The notes beneath the pieces were generated by a model that was given only the letters and a program-made list of their open reading frames with translations, was not told where the DNA came from and made no database searches. Source: DATMBL01 sp050735975 (lineage in GTDB: Bacteria > Desulfobacterota > Binatia > UBA9968). Taken from it: a DNA stretch of 50,735 nt. The DNA is taken from contig JBOHVS010000240.1 of NCBI GenBank assembly GCA_050735975.1, positions 1 through 50,735 of the forward strand. The letters run 5' to 3'. Positions 32,779-40,508 of the stretch are shown here, piece by piece; positions within the stretch are counted from its first letter, which is position 1; the number at the start of each line of letters is the position of its first letter. Both the position numbers and the translations under genes were made by a program.

Positions 32779-33333
32779 TTAGCCGGTGAAAGAGTGACTT
32801 TTCAAATAGACGCCGGCGTCGGTTTCGCTAAAAAATACCAGTCGAACTTCCAGAATTGATGAGTTCGAGCTGAGGAATTTCTCAATGCTTGCGGACGACA
32901 CCTTCGCTGCCGCATCCAAAGGATAGCCGTAGATACCGGTCGAGATCGCCGGGAACGCGACCGTCTTAAGCCCTTTCTCGACCGCAAGACTGAGCGAGTT
33001 CCGATAACACGCGGCAAGCAGCTCAGCCTTTTCCTGGCCTCCCCGGACATAAACCGGCCCGACAGTGTGAATCACATGCTTCGCCAACATCCTCCCCGCC
33101 GTCGTAATCACAGCCTCTCCCGTCGGTAACCCGTCCGGATAGCGCGTGCGGCGGATTTCCTTGCATTCTTTGAGAATGTCCGGCCCGCCGGCACGATGAA
33201 TCGCCCCGTCAACGCCACCGCCGCCCAATAGACTGCTATTCGCGGCATTGACGATCGCGTCCACGGCTTCTTTGGTGATGTCCCCAACCTTGACGGCAAC
33301 TCGACCGTCCAGAAATGTTTTCAATACCGCCAT
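32779..33333 (-). CDS. Macrodomain protein (ADP-ribose / O-acetyl-ADP-ribose hydrolase type)
   Basis: The product is about 184 residues from ATG 33333 (an ATG four codons earlier is possible). It is a single macrodomain of the MacroD/YmdB type: VGDITKEAVDAIVNAANSSL, GGGGVDGAIHRAGGPDI, GEAVITTAGRMLAKHVIHTV and PAISTGIYGYPLDAAAKV are the ligand-binding loops. Such proteins bind ADP-ribose or remove it from proteins or O-acetyl-ADP-ribose. It is the first gene of an apparent operon with grdC and grdA, an association I cannot explain. Confidence 0.9.
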   Translation of the reverse strand: MAVLKTFLDGRVAVKVGDITKEAVDAIVNAANSSLLGGGGVDGAIHRAGGPDILKECKEIRRTRYPDGLPTGEAVITTAGRMLAKHVIHTVGPVYVRGGQEKAELLAACYRNSLSLAVEKGLKTVAFPAISTGIYGYPLDAAAKVSSASIEKFLSSNSSILEVRLVFFSETDAGVYLKSHSFTG

Positions 33334-33421
33334 GACTGGTCCCAACCGTGAACTTTGAGGTCATTCTAAGACGCAGTCGAAGAATCTCCGGCCATTTAAG
33401 CCGTCTTCGGAACGAGATGCA

Positions 33422-34156
33422 TTAGTTCAGCAATCCCTGTTCTTTTAGCCGGGGCAATAGCTCGCCAAAACCATGGATAAGAATTCGGGGCTTCGCGGCC
33501 GCTAATGTCTCCTCGTCGTTGTAGGAATACTCAGTCGAGAGCGCAACTGTGCAAACTTCCAAGTTGGTCTCTCCGACTTTGCAGCCATGGGCGTTGTTGC
33601 CGGCGCGAAGATAGGTGGCTGTCCCGGTCACGAGAATGATCCGCAGCCGCGGAAGCTTGTGGCGACGGTATAAATAATAGAGTCCTTGCTCTTTCGCGTA
33701 ATAGGTCTCGTCTCGATCGACGATCTCATCGAAATATTTGCCGATGCCATAATCTTCCATCGCTTTGTGCTTGAAGCGCCGCCCGCCGGTTGTCATAAGC
33801 ACATTGCGGAGCCCCGCGGTCTGGGTTGCCTTCAGGGACTCCTCGATTCCCGGGATGAAATCCGGCGGCTGCATGTCAAAACCATGCTTTCTGGCGATCT
33901 GCAGCGCGTGAGTTCGAATTTCGAGCCTTTTCGCTTCGTTGAACATCAGGTTGCGGTCTTTCGTGTACTCCTGCTCGAAAATCAGAGGCACGAGAAATAG
34001 ATCGAACGGCCCATCGGCGATTTTTCTTAACTTTTCGAAAGTCAACGGCTGCATCGCGTAGCGCGGCAGGATTTCGTTAGTAATCGTAAAAACTCGTTCG
34101 ATGTCGGTCTCCACCGTATCGGACATGGTACGAACCAAGAATGTTTCTACGGCCAT
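33422..34156 (-). CDS. HAD-like protein lacking catalytic aspartates
   Basis: The product is 244 residues. The core looks like a HAD hydrolase: LRNVLMTTGGRRFKHKAM at motif II, YYAKEQGLYYLYRRHKL at motif III and IILVTGTATYLRAGNNAHGC at motif IV, where active enzymes have GDxxxD. No DxDxT/V nucleophile motif occurs in the N-terminal 70 residues, and the motif IV acidic residues are replaced by T and A. I read it as a non-hydrolytic or altered HAD-fold protein, perhaps a binding protein or a lyase-like variant. It is alone on the minus strand. The family call is moderate, the function unknown. Confidence 0.6.
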   Translation of the reverse strand: MAVETFLVRTMSDTVETDIERVFTITNEILPRYAMQPLTFEKLRKIADGPFDLFLVPLIFEQEYTKDRNLMFNEAKRLEIRTHALQIARKHGFDMQPPDFIPGIEESLKATQTAGLRNVLMTTGGRRFKHKAMEDYGIGKYFDEIVDRDETYYAKEQGLYYLYRRHKLPRLRIILVTGTATYLRAGNNAHGCKVGETNLEVCTVALSTEYSYNDEETLAAAKPRILIHGFGELLPRLKEQGLLN

Positions 34157-34211
34157 ATCGACCTCCCGATGAGCCGATACTAGTTAAATGCAAACGGGCT
34201 GGCAAGGGAAG

Positions 34212-34490
34212 CTATTGCGGTTGTTCAAACGGCAGCCGGTACTTTCGCTCCGCGTTGCATTTCTTACAGCTGGGAACGACATTCCCCTTGCTTGATTTGC
34301 CGCCACGAATGATCGGAACCACATGATCTATTGTCAAATCTTTTGGCGGGAACCTCTCCTTGCAATGATGGCAGATGCCCGCCGAGCGTTTGCGTTTCCA
34401 CCACTGAGTCGCGCGCAGCTCGCGCGCTTTTTTCCGCTCTCGACGAATGTGCTCGTCAGTGACCTCGACTAAGAAACGTTCCTCGTCCAT
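34212..34490 (-). CDS. HNH endonuclease-type protein
   Basis: The product is 92 residues. A zinc-binding HNH fold is visible: C40-x2-C43, the DHVVPIIRGGKSSKGNVVPS segment with D55-H56 and N70, and C75-x2-C78. The N-terminus is a charged helix (IRRERKKARELRATQWWKRK). Stand-alone HNH proteins of this size occur as defence, mobile-element or house-keeping nucleases. It begins five bases after a two-helix membrane protein gene on the same strand, so both may be one unit. No methylase or other defence gene is near. Confidence 0.85.
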   Translation of the reverse strand: MDEERFLVEVTDEHIRRERKKARELRATQWWKRKRSAGICHHCKERFPPKDLTIDHVVPIIRGGKSSKGNVVPSCKKCNAERKYRLPFEQPQ

Positions 34491-34495
34491 CCCGA

Positions 34496-34693
34496 TTAAG
34501 AATTATCGTACCACCGCCTGAGAGACTTAAGATAGACGCCAAAACCGACCGCCACGAAAAAATAGAGAATGCTCCGGGCGGCAGCCCACGTATTGCCGAT
34601 ACTCAAATAGCTTCTCAGCTCCCAAAAAGAGAAAAAAAGGAAAAAGACCACCGCCGCGCCGATAAGAATCTTGTGAGCGGTGATGAGTTTCAT
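34496..34693 (-). CDS. Small membrane protein, two helices
   Basis: The product is 65 residues. Two hydrophobic segments (about residues 8-27, LIGAAVVFFLFFSFW, and 38-55, ARSILYFFVAVGFGVYLK) are joined by a short polar loop. No family recognised. It lies directly upstream of the HNH gene with a five-base gap, so joint expression is likely. Confidence 0.6.
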   Translation of the reverse strand: MKLITAHKILIGAAVVFFLFFSFWELRSYLSIGNTWAAARSILYFFVAVGFGVYLKSLRRWYDNS

Positions 34694-34933
34694 AGCTATG
34701 GTCGTTTCGGCGGAATATATCTTCTTATCTTCTTGATCGTCCCGCTAATGATTCATAAGCCGGAACCAATGATGGTTCAACAGTTCAAGCCGTTCAAAGA
34801 TTCAAGCCGTTCAAGGAACGATTTGAACGGCCGGATCCTCGGCCCTGGGGCATCAAGCACGTTGACGGCCGCTCTTTGCTGGCTTAGGAAAGTATTCTAG
34901 GCGTTTGCTTCTAGAAAAGACAGGGAGGTACTC

Positions 34934-35314
34934 ATGAACCGAGAACCGGTAAGAACCGACAAAGCACCGAAGGCCATCGGCCCCTACGAACAAGCGATCA
35001 GGGCCAACGGTTTGGTTTACACCGCCGGGCAGATTCCCATCGATCCCGCCACCGGCAACTTTGTCGAGGAAGGAATCGCGACTCAAACTCGACAGGTGCT
35101 CGAGAATCTCAAGGCGGTGCTTGAAGCGGCCGGCACGTCTGTGGATCGAGTCGTCAAAGCGACGGTCTTTTTGAAGAACATGGACGACTTTGCGGCCATG
35201 AACGAGATTTACGCAGCATACTTCGGCAACGCCAAACCGGCGCGCTCGACCGTAGCCGTGGCGGAACTGCCCAGAGGTGCGTCGGTCGAAATCGATCTCG
35301 TCGCTTTGGCGTGA
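34934..35314 (+). CDS. ridA: RidA/YjgF-family enamine/imine deaminase
   Basis: The product is 126 residues. The RidA pattern is complete: APKAIGPYEQAIRANGLVYT, then GQIPIDPATG, VVKATVFLKNMDDF, the catalytic Arg in PARSTVAVAELPRGA and the late acidic residue in VEIDLVAL. RidA hydrolyses reactive enamines from PLP-dependent dehydratases. GGGAGG lies eight bases before ATG 34934. It is a single plus-strand gene. Confidence 0.93.
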   Translation: MNREPVRTDKAPKAIGPYEQAIRANGLVYTAGQIPIDPATGNFVEEGIATQTRQVLENLKAVLEAAGTSVDRVVKATVFLKNMDDFAAMNEIYAAYFGNAKPARSTVAVAELPRGASVEIDLVALA

Positions 35315-35325
35315 TGATTGATGGG

Positions 35326-35505
35326 TATCGCAGAGCCCGTCCTGAGCTAAGCCGAAGGGCTCCACCCATGCTACGCGGGCAAGGGGCAAAGCGCCGAAGT
35401 CAGAGATCAGAAATCAGAGCTGAAGGTTCCTTTCCCATGCCCTTTGTTCCCGGTGATCTCTGATCTCCCGTCTGACCTCCGGCCTAGCTCCTTGCGCTTT
35501 GCTAG
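35326..35505. repeat. Mixed short-string intergenic repeats
   Basis: A GAGCCCGTCCTGAGCTAAGC string related to family A occurs near 35333. It is followed by CAGAGATCAGAAATCAG, CTGATCTCCCG, CCTTGCGCTTTGC and similar strings. These match the pattern seen at 4473-4649. No gene is seen. Confidence 0.45.
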
Positions 35506-35513
35506 GCAGTCCG

Positions 35514-36083
35514 TTAGATCCCCAGTACCATTCGCACCAGCGACTGCAGAACTATCTTAAAGGCCCCACCGACCGTATTGTCGATCGTCTCCTTACTTTC
35601 ATCCACTCCCTGGGGATAAGCGAACATTCCCTTCGTGCCGGTAACAACCCAGTACTTGGGGTTGTGATAAACTTCCTCAATCCTTCCGGCAACGGCCTCG
35701 GGGCCTAACTTTTCTTCTCTAACTTTCTTCTGGTGGCGTTTGTAATTTGTAAACTGACCGCGGTTCAACCAGATGCCGTCGCACTTTGGACACCGCCGCA
35801 GTTGGAGATCCGGCCCAAGGAGCGGGTCTTTCGGGGCGGCGAGTTGGGCGGTACAGCGCGGGCAGTAGAGTTTTTTCTTTTGTGCCCGCCGGGGGGTTCG
35901 CAGCAGCTCTTGATCGACCGGCTCCAGTCGCTCCGCTTCTTCAGGTTGGATCGGAAAAAGCTCCCATTTGTCGCACCAGATCCCGCCGCACTCATGGCAT
36001 TGATCCAGTTGGATGAGCGAGCCGGGATTCGCCCGTGCCGTCACCTCGTTCATGGAAACTGCGCATTCGGGACAACCTACCAC
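35514..36083 (-). CDS. Double zinc-ribbon (zf-TFIIB) protein
   Basis: The product is 189 residues. Two zinc ribbons are visible. The first is GCPECAVSMN with DQCHECGGIWCDKWEL (about residues 3-42). The second is LYCPRCTAQL with LRRCPKCDGIWLNRGQ (about residues 72-110). The GIW(C/L) ending is the mark of the bacterial zf-TFIIB-like family. The C-terminal part is a helical tail with a YHNPKYWVVTGTKGMF segment. The gene starts 17 bases after the HtpX stop, at the end of a four-gene minus-strand run, so its product may work with the LemA/HtpX pair. Function unknown. Confidence 0.8.
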   Translation of the reverse strand: MVGCPECAVSMNEVTARANPGSLIQLDQCHECGGIWCDKWELFPIQPEEAERLEPVDQELLRTPRRAQKKKLYCPRCTAQLAAPKDPLLGPDLQLRRCPKCDGIWLNRGQFTNYKRHQKKVREEKLGPEAVAGRIEEVYHNPKYWVVTGTKGMFAYPQGVDESKETIDNTVGGAFKIVLQSLVRMVLGI

Positions 36084-36100
36084 GATCCTTGCACGCTCCT

Positions 36101-37093
36101 CTATTCTCGAGTCTTTTCAGGTCTTGAAGTCTTTAACCGGCCCATAACACCAGCCATCGCGTGAAGCAGCATAATCCGGCGGTTGATCGGCGGGTGCGTA
36201 CTGAACAAATCGGCGAGTTTTCCATCGCGATTATCGACCCGCCGCCGGAGCGGATTTACAAAAAACAGGTGGGCTGTGCCGCGCGTCGCTTTATGAAACG
36301 GCATGGCGGCATCACGAATTTTTTCCAGCGCTTTTGCGAGGCCAAGCGGGTTGCGTGTGAATTCCACCGCGGTGGCATCCGCCAGGTACTCCCGTTGCCG
36401 CGAGACCGCCATTGCGAGCAAGCGCGAGACTAGCGGCGCGAACAGGATCAACAACAGCGCAGGAATTACGATCAGCATGTTTCCACCGACCCGGCGGCTA
36501 TGGCGCGAACTGTAGAACGAACGCTGCGCCCAGTCCGATAGCAGCGCGACCCCGCCGAGAAGAACGCTCACTAGCATCATAACCCGGGTATCGCGGTTGC
36601 GGATGTGAGCCATTTCATGGGCCACCACGCCCTGGGTTTCTTCACGATTGAGAAGCACCAGCAACCCTGTCGTGACGCAGATCGCAGCGAATTTTTCATC
36701 GCGTCCGGTGGCGAAGGCGTTCGCAGTGGGATCGTAAACGACATAAGCCTTGGGCATTGGACAGCCCGAAGCCAGCGCCATCTCGGTCACAACGTTTTGT
36801 AACTCCCGATGCTCCGGGATATCGATGTCCAGCTTCTCCGCTCCCACGGAAGTCAAAATTAAATGGCTGCCAAAGCGATAGCCGGCGGCCGTAATGGCCG
36901 TAGACGTTATCAGAGCAATGACCGTTGCCATGGGAAACGGCGGGCCATGACGGGTGAAGCTATCGAGATAGATGTAGTCGACGGCCAGGCCGGTAAGAAG
37001 GAAAAAAATGATGAACGAAAAGATGATTCCGGCACTGATCCAGCCGTTGCGAGATTGGCGCTCGGCAAAGTCTTGGGTTGCAGGCTTGTCCAG
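36101..37093 (-). CDS. htpX: HtpX-like M48 membrane metalloprotease, probable CTG start
   Basis: The product is 330 residues if translation starts at CTG 37093, and 276 from ATG 36931. The longer form is preferred. Its first 54 codons stay in frame and encode a typical HtpX N-terminus: a DFAERQSRNGW segment and a membrane helix, AGIIFSFIIFFLLTGLAVDY. GAGG lies eight bases upstream of the CTG, and a TAG just before excludes any further start. There is no ATG, GTG or TTG in that stretch. The zinc site HEMAH is at residues 159-163, the third ligand in REYLADATAVEF at 235. Two further helices flank it. Such proteases degrade misfolded membrane proteins. It lies 14 bases after lemA. Confidence 0.83.
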   Translation of the reverse strand: MDKPATQDFAERQSRNGWISAGIIFSFIIFFLLTGLAVDYIYLDSFTRHGPPFPMATVIALITSTAITAAGYRFGSHLILTSVGAEKLDIDIPEHRELQNVVTEMALASGCPMPKAYVVYDPTANAFATGRDEKFAAICVTTGLLVLLNREETQGVVAHEMAHIRNRDTRVMMLVSVLLGGVALLSDWAQRSFYSSRHSRRVGGNMLIVIPALLLILFAPLVSRLLAMAVSRQREYLADATAVEFTRNPLGLAKALEKIRDAAMPFHKATRGTAHLFFVNPLRRRVDNRDGKLADLFSTHPPINRRIMLLHAMAGVMGRLKTSRPEKTRE

Positions 37094-37107
37094 CGACTAA
37101 ACCTCGG

Positions 37108-37665
37108 TCAGGAGGGGAGATTCAGGTTTACGCGCGGCGTGGCCTTCTCGGTTTCCGGTACCGAGAAAAATTCACCGGGCTGAAAGCGGAAGAAACCGGC
37201 GATCGCATTCGACGGAAACACTTCTTGTTTCATATTAAAGCGCATTACCACGTCGTTGTAGTACTGTCGCGCGAACGCCAGCTGGTTTTCAGTCGTCGTC
37301 AATTCTTCCTGCAGCCGCAGGACGTTTTCGTTGGCCTTGAGTTCCGGGTAGCTTTCCATAAGCGCAAAGATCCGGCCCAGCGTTTGCGTCAGAACGTTCT
37401 CCGCCTCCGCGGTTTCCTTGATGCCGCTGGCAGCCATGGCCTTGCTCCGCGCGTCAATGACTTTTTGCAGAGTGTCTTGTTCATATTTCATGTAACCTTT
37501 CACGGTTTCGACTAAATTGGGAATCAAGTCGTAGCGACGCTTGAGTTGAACGTCAATCTGCTTCCAGGCATTTTCAATCTGGTGCCTCAGCGCGACCAGC
37601 CCGTTGTAAGTCCAGATGACCCACGCAACGACAACAAAGATGACGCCCCAAAATATCCAGCTCAT
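37108..37665 (-). CDS. lemA: LemA-family membrane protein
   Basis: The product is 185 residues. One N-terminal membrane helix (FWGVIFVVVAWVIWTYNGLV) is followed by a helical bundle with the family segments IENAWKQIDVQLKRRYDLIP and NLVETVKGYMKYE, and the late RFNMKQEVFPSNAIAGFF. LemA and HtpX are often neighbours. The start ATG overlaps the stop of the upstream hydroxyacid oxidase by four bases, so translation is coupled. Biochemical role unknown. Confidence 0.92.
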   Translation of the reverse strand: MSWIFWGVIFVVVAWVIWTYNGLVALRHQIENAWKQIDVQLKRRYDLIPNLVETVKGYMKYEQDTLQKVIDARSKAMAASGIKETAEAENVLTQTLGRIFALMESYPELKANENVLRLQEELTTTENQLAFARQYYNDVVMRFNMKQEVFPSNAIAGFFRFQPGEFFSVPETEKATPRVNLNLPS

Positions 37666-38690
37666 AAGCCTCGCGGTCCTCCCGATTCATCACGGATAAG
37701 GATACCCTTTGTGATTTCTTTGACGCTTGGGGTGCCGGTCATCGTGAGGACTCTCTTCATTTCCTCGCCTAGAATCTCGAACACCCGTTCAACGCCGCGC
37801 GCGCCGAATGCCCCGACGCCCCAGGCTACCGGCCGGCCCACGAGCACGGCCTTGGCGCCTAGAGCCAACGCCTTGACGATATCGCCGCCGCTGCGAATGC
37901 CGCTGTCGAGCAGTACCGGCACTCTTCCGCCCACCGCATCAAACACCTCAGGCAGGGCCTCCAGCGCCGCGCGATTGTAGTCGAGAATGCGACCGCCATG
38001 GTTCGAGACCACCAAGGCATCGGCGCCGGCATTCGCGGCGGTACGCGCGTCCTCTTCGCCCATGATCCCTTTAACCACCACGGGGAGCAAGACTTGCTGC
38101 TTCATCCATGCGATGTCTTTCGGAGTGGCCGAATGTCCGCGCCGCGGCTTGCCGTCTTTCGTCGACAGCGGCACTTCGTCGTCGATCTTTACCGGCCGGA
38201 CCGTGTCCATGGTAATCCCTACCGCCGCGAAACCAAGATCTTCCGCCAGTTTCGCGTACCGCCCCACCTCGTCCTTGCCGCGGTTCATGTAGGCCATGAA
38301 GACGAGCGGTGATTGGCTCGCTTCGCGCCAATCTTTCGGGTTGAACTTGGCCGCCTGGCTGCAAAAAACCATCGCCCCAACGCGATCAGCCCCGGCGGCG
38401 ACTTCGCCTTCGGTTTTCGGGCCCATCAAGCTGAAACTTCCGACCGGCGCAACGATCGCGGGTATCGGCAGCTTACAGCCAAACAGCTCCGTTGAAACCT
38501 CGGGGTCGGCTACGTCGTGGAAAATGCGCTGGCGGAACAGATACTGGCGGAAGGCGCGCGGGTTTCTGTGGAAAGTCGCTTTCGTTTCCGCGGCCCCGTT
38601 GAAATGATGCCAGGCTTCGGGGGGAATCGTCCGGCGCGCAATCTCGCGGAGATCGCGGAGCCCCATCTGCTCAAGTGGTTTTTCCGTCAT
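37662..38690 (-). CDS. FMN-dependent alpha-hydroxy-acid oxidase family protein
   Basis: The product is 342 residues from ATG 38690 (MTEKPLEQMGLRDLRE). It has the TIM-barrel pattern of the family: IPAIVAPVGSFSLMGPKTEG, LVVSNHGGRILDYNRAALEA with the catalytic His and FMN-binding residues, and VPVLLDSGIRSGGDIVKALA. A VVVKGIMGEEDARTAANAGA segment supplies the FMN lysine. Related enzymes oxidise lactate, glycolate or mandelate. It is first in a minus-strand run with lemA, htpX and a zinc-ribbon gene, and overlaps lemA by four bases. Substrate unknown. Confidence 0.9.
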   Translation of the reverse strand: MTEKPLEQMGLRDLREIARRTIPPEAWHHFNGAAETKATFHRNPRAFRQYLFRQRIFHDVADPEVSTELFGCKLPIPAIVAPVGSFSLMGPKTEGEVAAGADRVGAMVFCSQAAKFNPKDWREASQSPLVFMAYMNRGKDEVGRYAKLAEDLGFAAVGITMDTVRPVKIDDEVPLSTKDGKPRRGHSATPKDIAWMKQQVLLPVVVKGIMGEEDARTAANAGADALVVSNHGGRILDYNRAALEALPEVFDAVGGRVPVLLDSGIRSGGDIVKALALGAKAVLVGRPVAWGVGAFGARGVERVFEILGEEMKRVLTMTGTPSVKEITKGILIRDESGGPRGL

Positions 38691-38797
38691 AACGATCCAG
38701 TTAATTCCATTCAATGTATAGAAACCGTAGCGTCTACTTTAGGCCACTTCATTCCACCCTCGCTCTGACCCTCTCCTGGGGTCTTACCTCTTTATCT

Positions 38798-38928
38798 GAT
38801 TCTGCTGAAAAACTCTCCGTTCATCCCTCGAGAGCCTCAGGACGAACGGAGGCGCGGTTGAAATCATTGGAGATTTTCCGTTCATGCTGAGCTTCGTCGA
38901 AGCATTCATAGGGTTTTTCAGCGGAATC
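38798..38928. mobile_element. MITE-like element, family A copy 2, with 7-bp target duplication
   Basis: The inverted ends GATTCTGCTGAAAA (38798-38811) and TTTTCAGCGGAATC (38915-38928) differ at one base. The element is 131 bases. The target TTTATCT is present directly on both sides (38791-38797 and 38929-38935). Its reverse complement aligns with copy 1 (28655-28783) through GCTCAGCAT(T)GAACGGAAAATC, so both belong to one family in opposite orientation. It lies upstream of the hydroxyacid oxidase operon and downstream of the VOC gene. Confidence 0.85.
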
Positions 38929-38971
38929 TTTATCTTAGCTCCCTGCTCTTTGTTCCTTGCGCTTGGCAAGT

Positions 38972-39060
38972 TCGTACGTGGGAGCGAGGCGATTGAGCGT
39001 AACGCCTGCCTGTAGGTCGCACGCAGACAGGAAGCCTATGAGTTTTTTTCAGCAGCCTGC
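38972..39060 (+). repeat. Family B fragment carrying a short extra segment
   Basis: The right half of family B is recognisable (CGTACGTGGGAGCGAGGCG, TTGAGCGTAACG, then CCTATGAGTTTTTTTCAGC). About 27 extra bases with CCTGCC...AGACAGG inverted strings interrupt it after AACG. The fragment ends five bases before the VOC stop codon. Confidence 0.55.
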
Positions 39061-39064
39061 TCCG

Positions 39065-39916
39065 TCAATTCGGTGAAGTAACCTCCCACCAGTTATTGTC
39101 TGGATCGCTGACTAAGAACCATGACACCGATCCGGTCGTTTGCACATCGCGGAGCTCAGCGAAACCGCATTCCTTTGCCGATGCTTGCAACCAATCATGG
39201 GCCTTCCCGACCTCGTCTTTGGATCCGACGGTAATGGTGAAACGAAAGTTGGGCGAGAACCGCTTGAAATCGTTGCGCTCTGCGCAGACGACGTAACACT
39301 TGGTGTTCGGGTGCTTGATATAAAAAACGTTTGGGTTGGCCTGGTACAATGACAGATTGAGGACCTCCGTGTAGAATTTCCAAGAGGTTTTTAAGTCTTC
39401 GCAAGCGAGGGTCCCGTGGGTAAAACCCTGGGGAACATAACCCCGACCGGGAAACTTTTCTTCCGGGTAAGGCGTGGTCCAGTGCGGTGCGTACGCGCCA
39501 CCAGTCCTTTGTATCAACGACTCTTTACGCAGGGCCGACTCATAGCACTCGATTTCCCAACCGTTGGTACCCGGCTCGAGAAAATACAGCGAGTACGAGC
39601 CGTGATTATACAACGGTTTGCCGATCTGTTGGATGTCGTACTTCTCTTTGTTCGCCGTGAGGTGCGCATAGGCCGCATCGACTTCCTGCGTCGTGGCGAC
39701 GCGCACTCCCCAGTGATTGTGCATCTGCTTTATCGGCGCCCCCGAGCCTGACTCGTGCACGACCAGGCGCCAGTCCGTGTTGGGATGCTTTAATGTAGCC
39801 TCCCCCGGAGCCTCAGCGATTTTCTCGAATGCCAGCAGGTCCGTCAGTACCGGCAGCGACTCTTTGAGACTCCCGCACTCCATATGAGTGGCTGATAGCG
39901 CGATCGGTTTGATCAT
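39065..39916 (-). CDS. Two-domain VOC (glyoxalase/extradiol-type) protein
   Basis: The product is 283 residues with two VOC modules. The first (residues 5-125) runs from ALSATHMECGSLKESLPVLT to GSYSLYFLEPGTNGWEIECY. The second (about 160-283) runs from FTHGTLACEDLKTSWKFYTE to SVSWFLVSDPDNNWWEVTSP. Metal ligand candidates are H11, H68 (HNHWGVRV), E122, H166 and E279. The layout equals type I extradiol dioxygenases or glyoxalase-like isomerases. ATG 39916 has GGAGG upstream. It stands alone between repeat elements. The fold is sure, the reaction not. Confidence 0.85.
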   Translation of the reverse strand: MIKPIALSATHMECGSLKESLPVLTDLLAFEKIAEAPGEATLKHPNTDWRLVVHESGSGAPIKQMHNHWGVRVATTQEVDAAYAHLTANKEKYDIQQIGKPLYNHGSYSLYFLEPGTNGWEIECYESALRKESLIQRTGGAYAPHWTTPYPEEKFPGRGYVPQGFTHGTLACEDLKTSWKFYTEVLNLSLYQANPNVFYIKHPNTKCYVVCAERNDFKRFSPNFRFTITVGSKDEVGKAHDWLQASAKECGFAELRDVQTTGSVSWFLVSDPDNNWWEVTSPN

Positions 39917-40143
39917 ATTATCTTCCTCCGATCTACTCCCGGGCGCCGGGCTAACCGGCGTCGAGCGGCTTCCTCAAATCAATTGTAATGCCGCAAAATT
40001 TACAGCGCTCTGAGCTTGGTGTCAAATTACAAAACATTCACTCCGAAAACGTGAAAAGGGTTTTTGGCTTGTGAACCCGGTTCTCTTGGGTGTACTTTAA
40101 GGCTGCGGTTGAGCTTAACCTTAGCCTGAACCTAAACCTGCTT

Positions 40144-40187
40144 GAGCAGTGTAACGAAGCATATGAGTCTTTTTCCAGCAGCCTGCC
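40144..40187 (+). repeat. Fragment of repeat family B
   Basis: GAGCAGTGTAACGAAGCATA followed by TGAGTCTTTTTCCAGCAGCC matches the right end of the full copy at 26650-26774. As there, it ends just before a start codon, here that of the ferredoxin gene. Confidence 0.6.
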
Positions 40188-40198
40188 AGGGAGATCAC

Positions 40199-40417
40199 AT
40201 GAAGATCACTGTGGACAGAACCAAGTGCGAAGGTTACGCAAAGTGCGTTCAGGCTTCGCCCAAGGTTTTCAAATTGGACGCGAAGATGATCGCGGAAGTC
40301 ATCGATGACAAGGCCGACCGTGATGAGAAGATTCTTTTAGCCGCCAAGATCTGCCCCACCAAAGCTATCATGCTGGAAGAGGAGGGAACAGGGAAGAAAC
40401 TGTTCCCGGTTGAATGA
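40199..40417 (+). CDS. Small [3Fe-4S]-type ferredoxin
   Basis: The product is 72 residues from ATG 40199, preceded by GGGAG. The cysteines are C9 and C15 in KCEGYAKCVQASPKVF and one in KICPTKAIML. This C-x5-C ... C-P pattern with three ligands is that of single-cluster [3Fe-4S] ferredoxins that serve cytochrome P450 or dioxygenase systems. No partner reductase or P450 is adjacent. Confidence 0.87.
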   Translation: MKITVDRTKCEGYAKCVQASPKVFKLDAKMIAEVIDDKADRDEKILLAAKICPTKAIMLEEEGTGKKLFPVE

Positions 40418-40508
40418 GACATAACAAGTTTCCGGTTATCGGCAATACATTGCTCCGTTAGTCCATGCTGCTCTAAGCGGCCATTGATATTCCCGGGTTC
40501 GCGAACAT

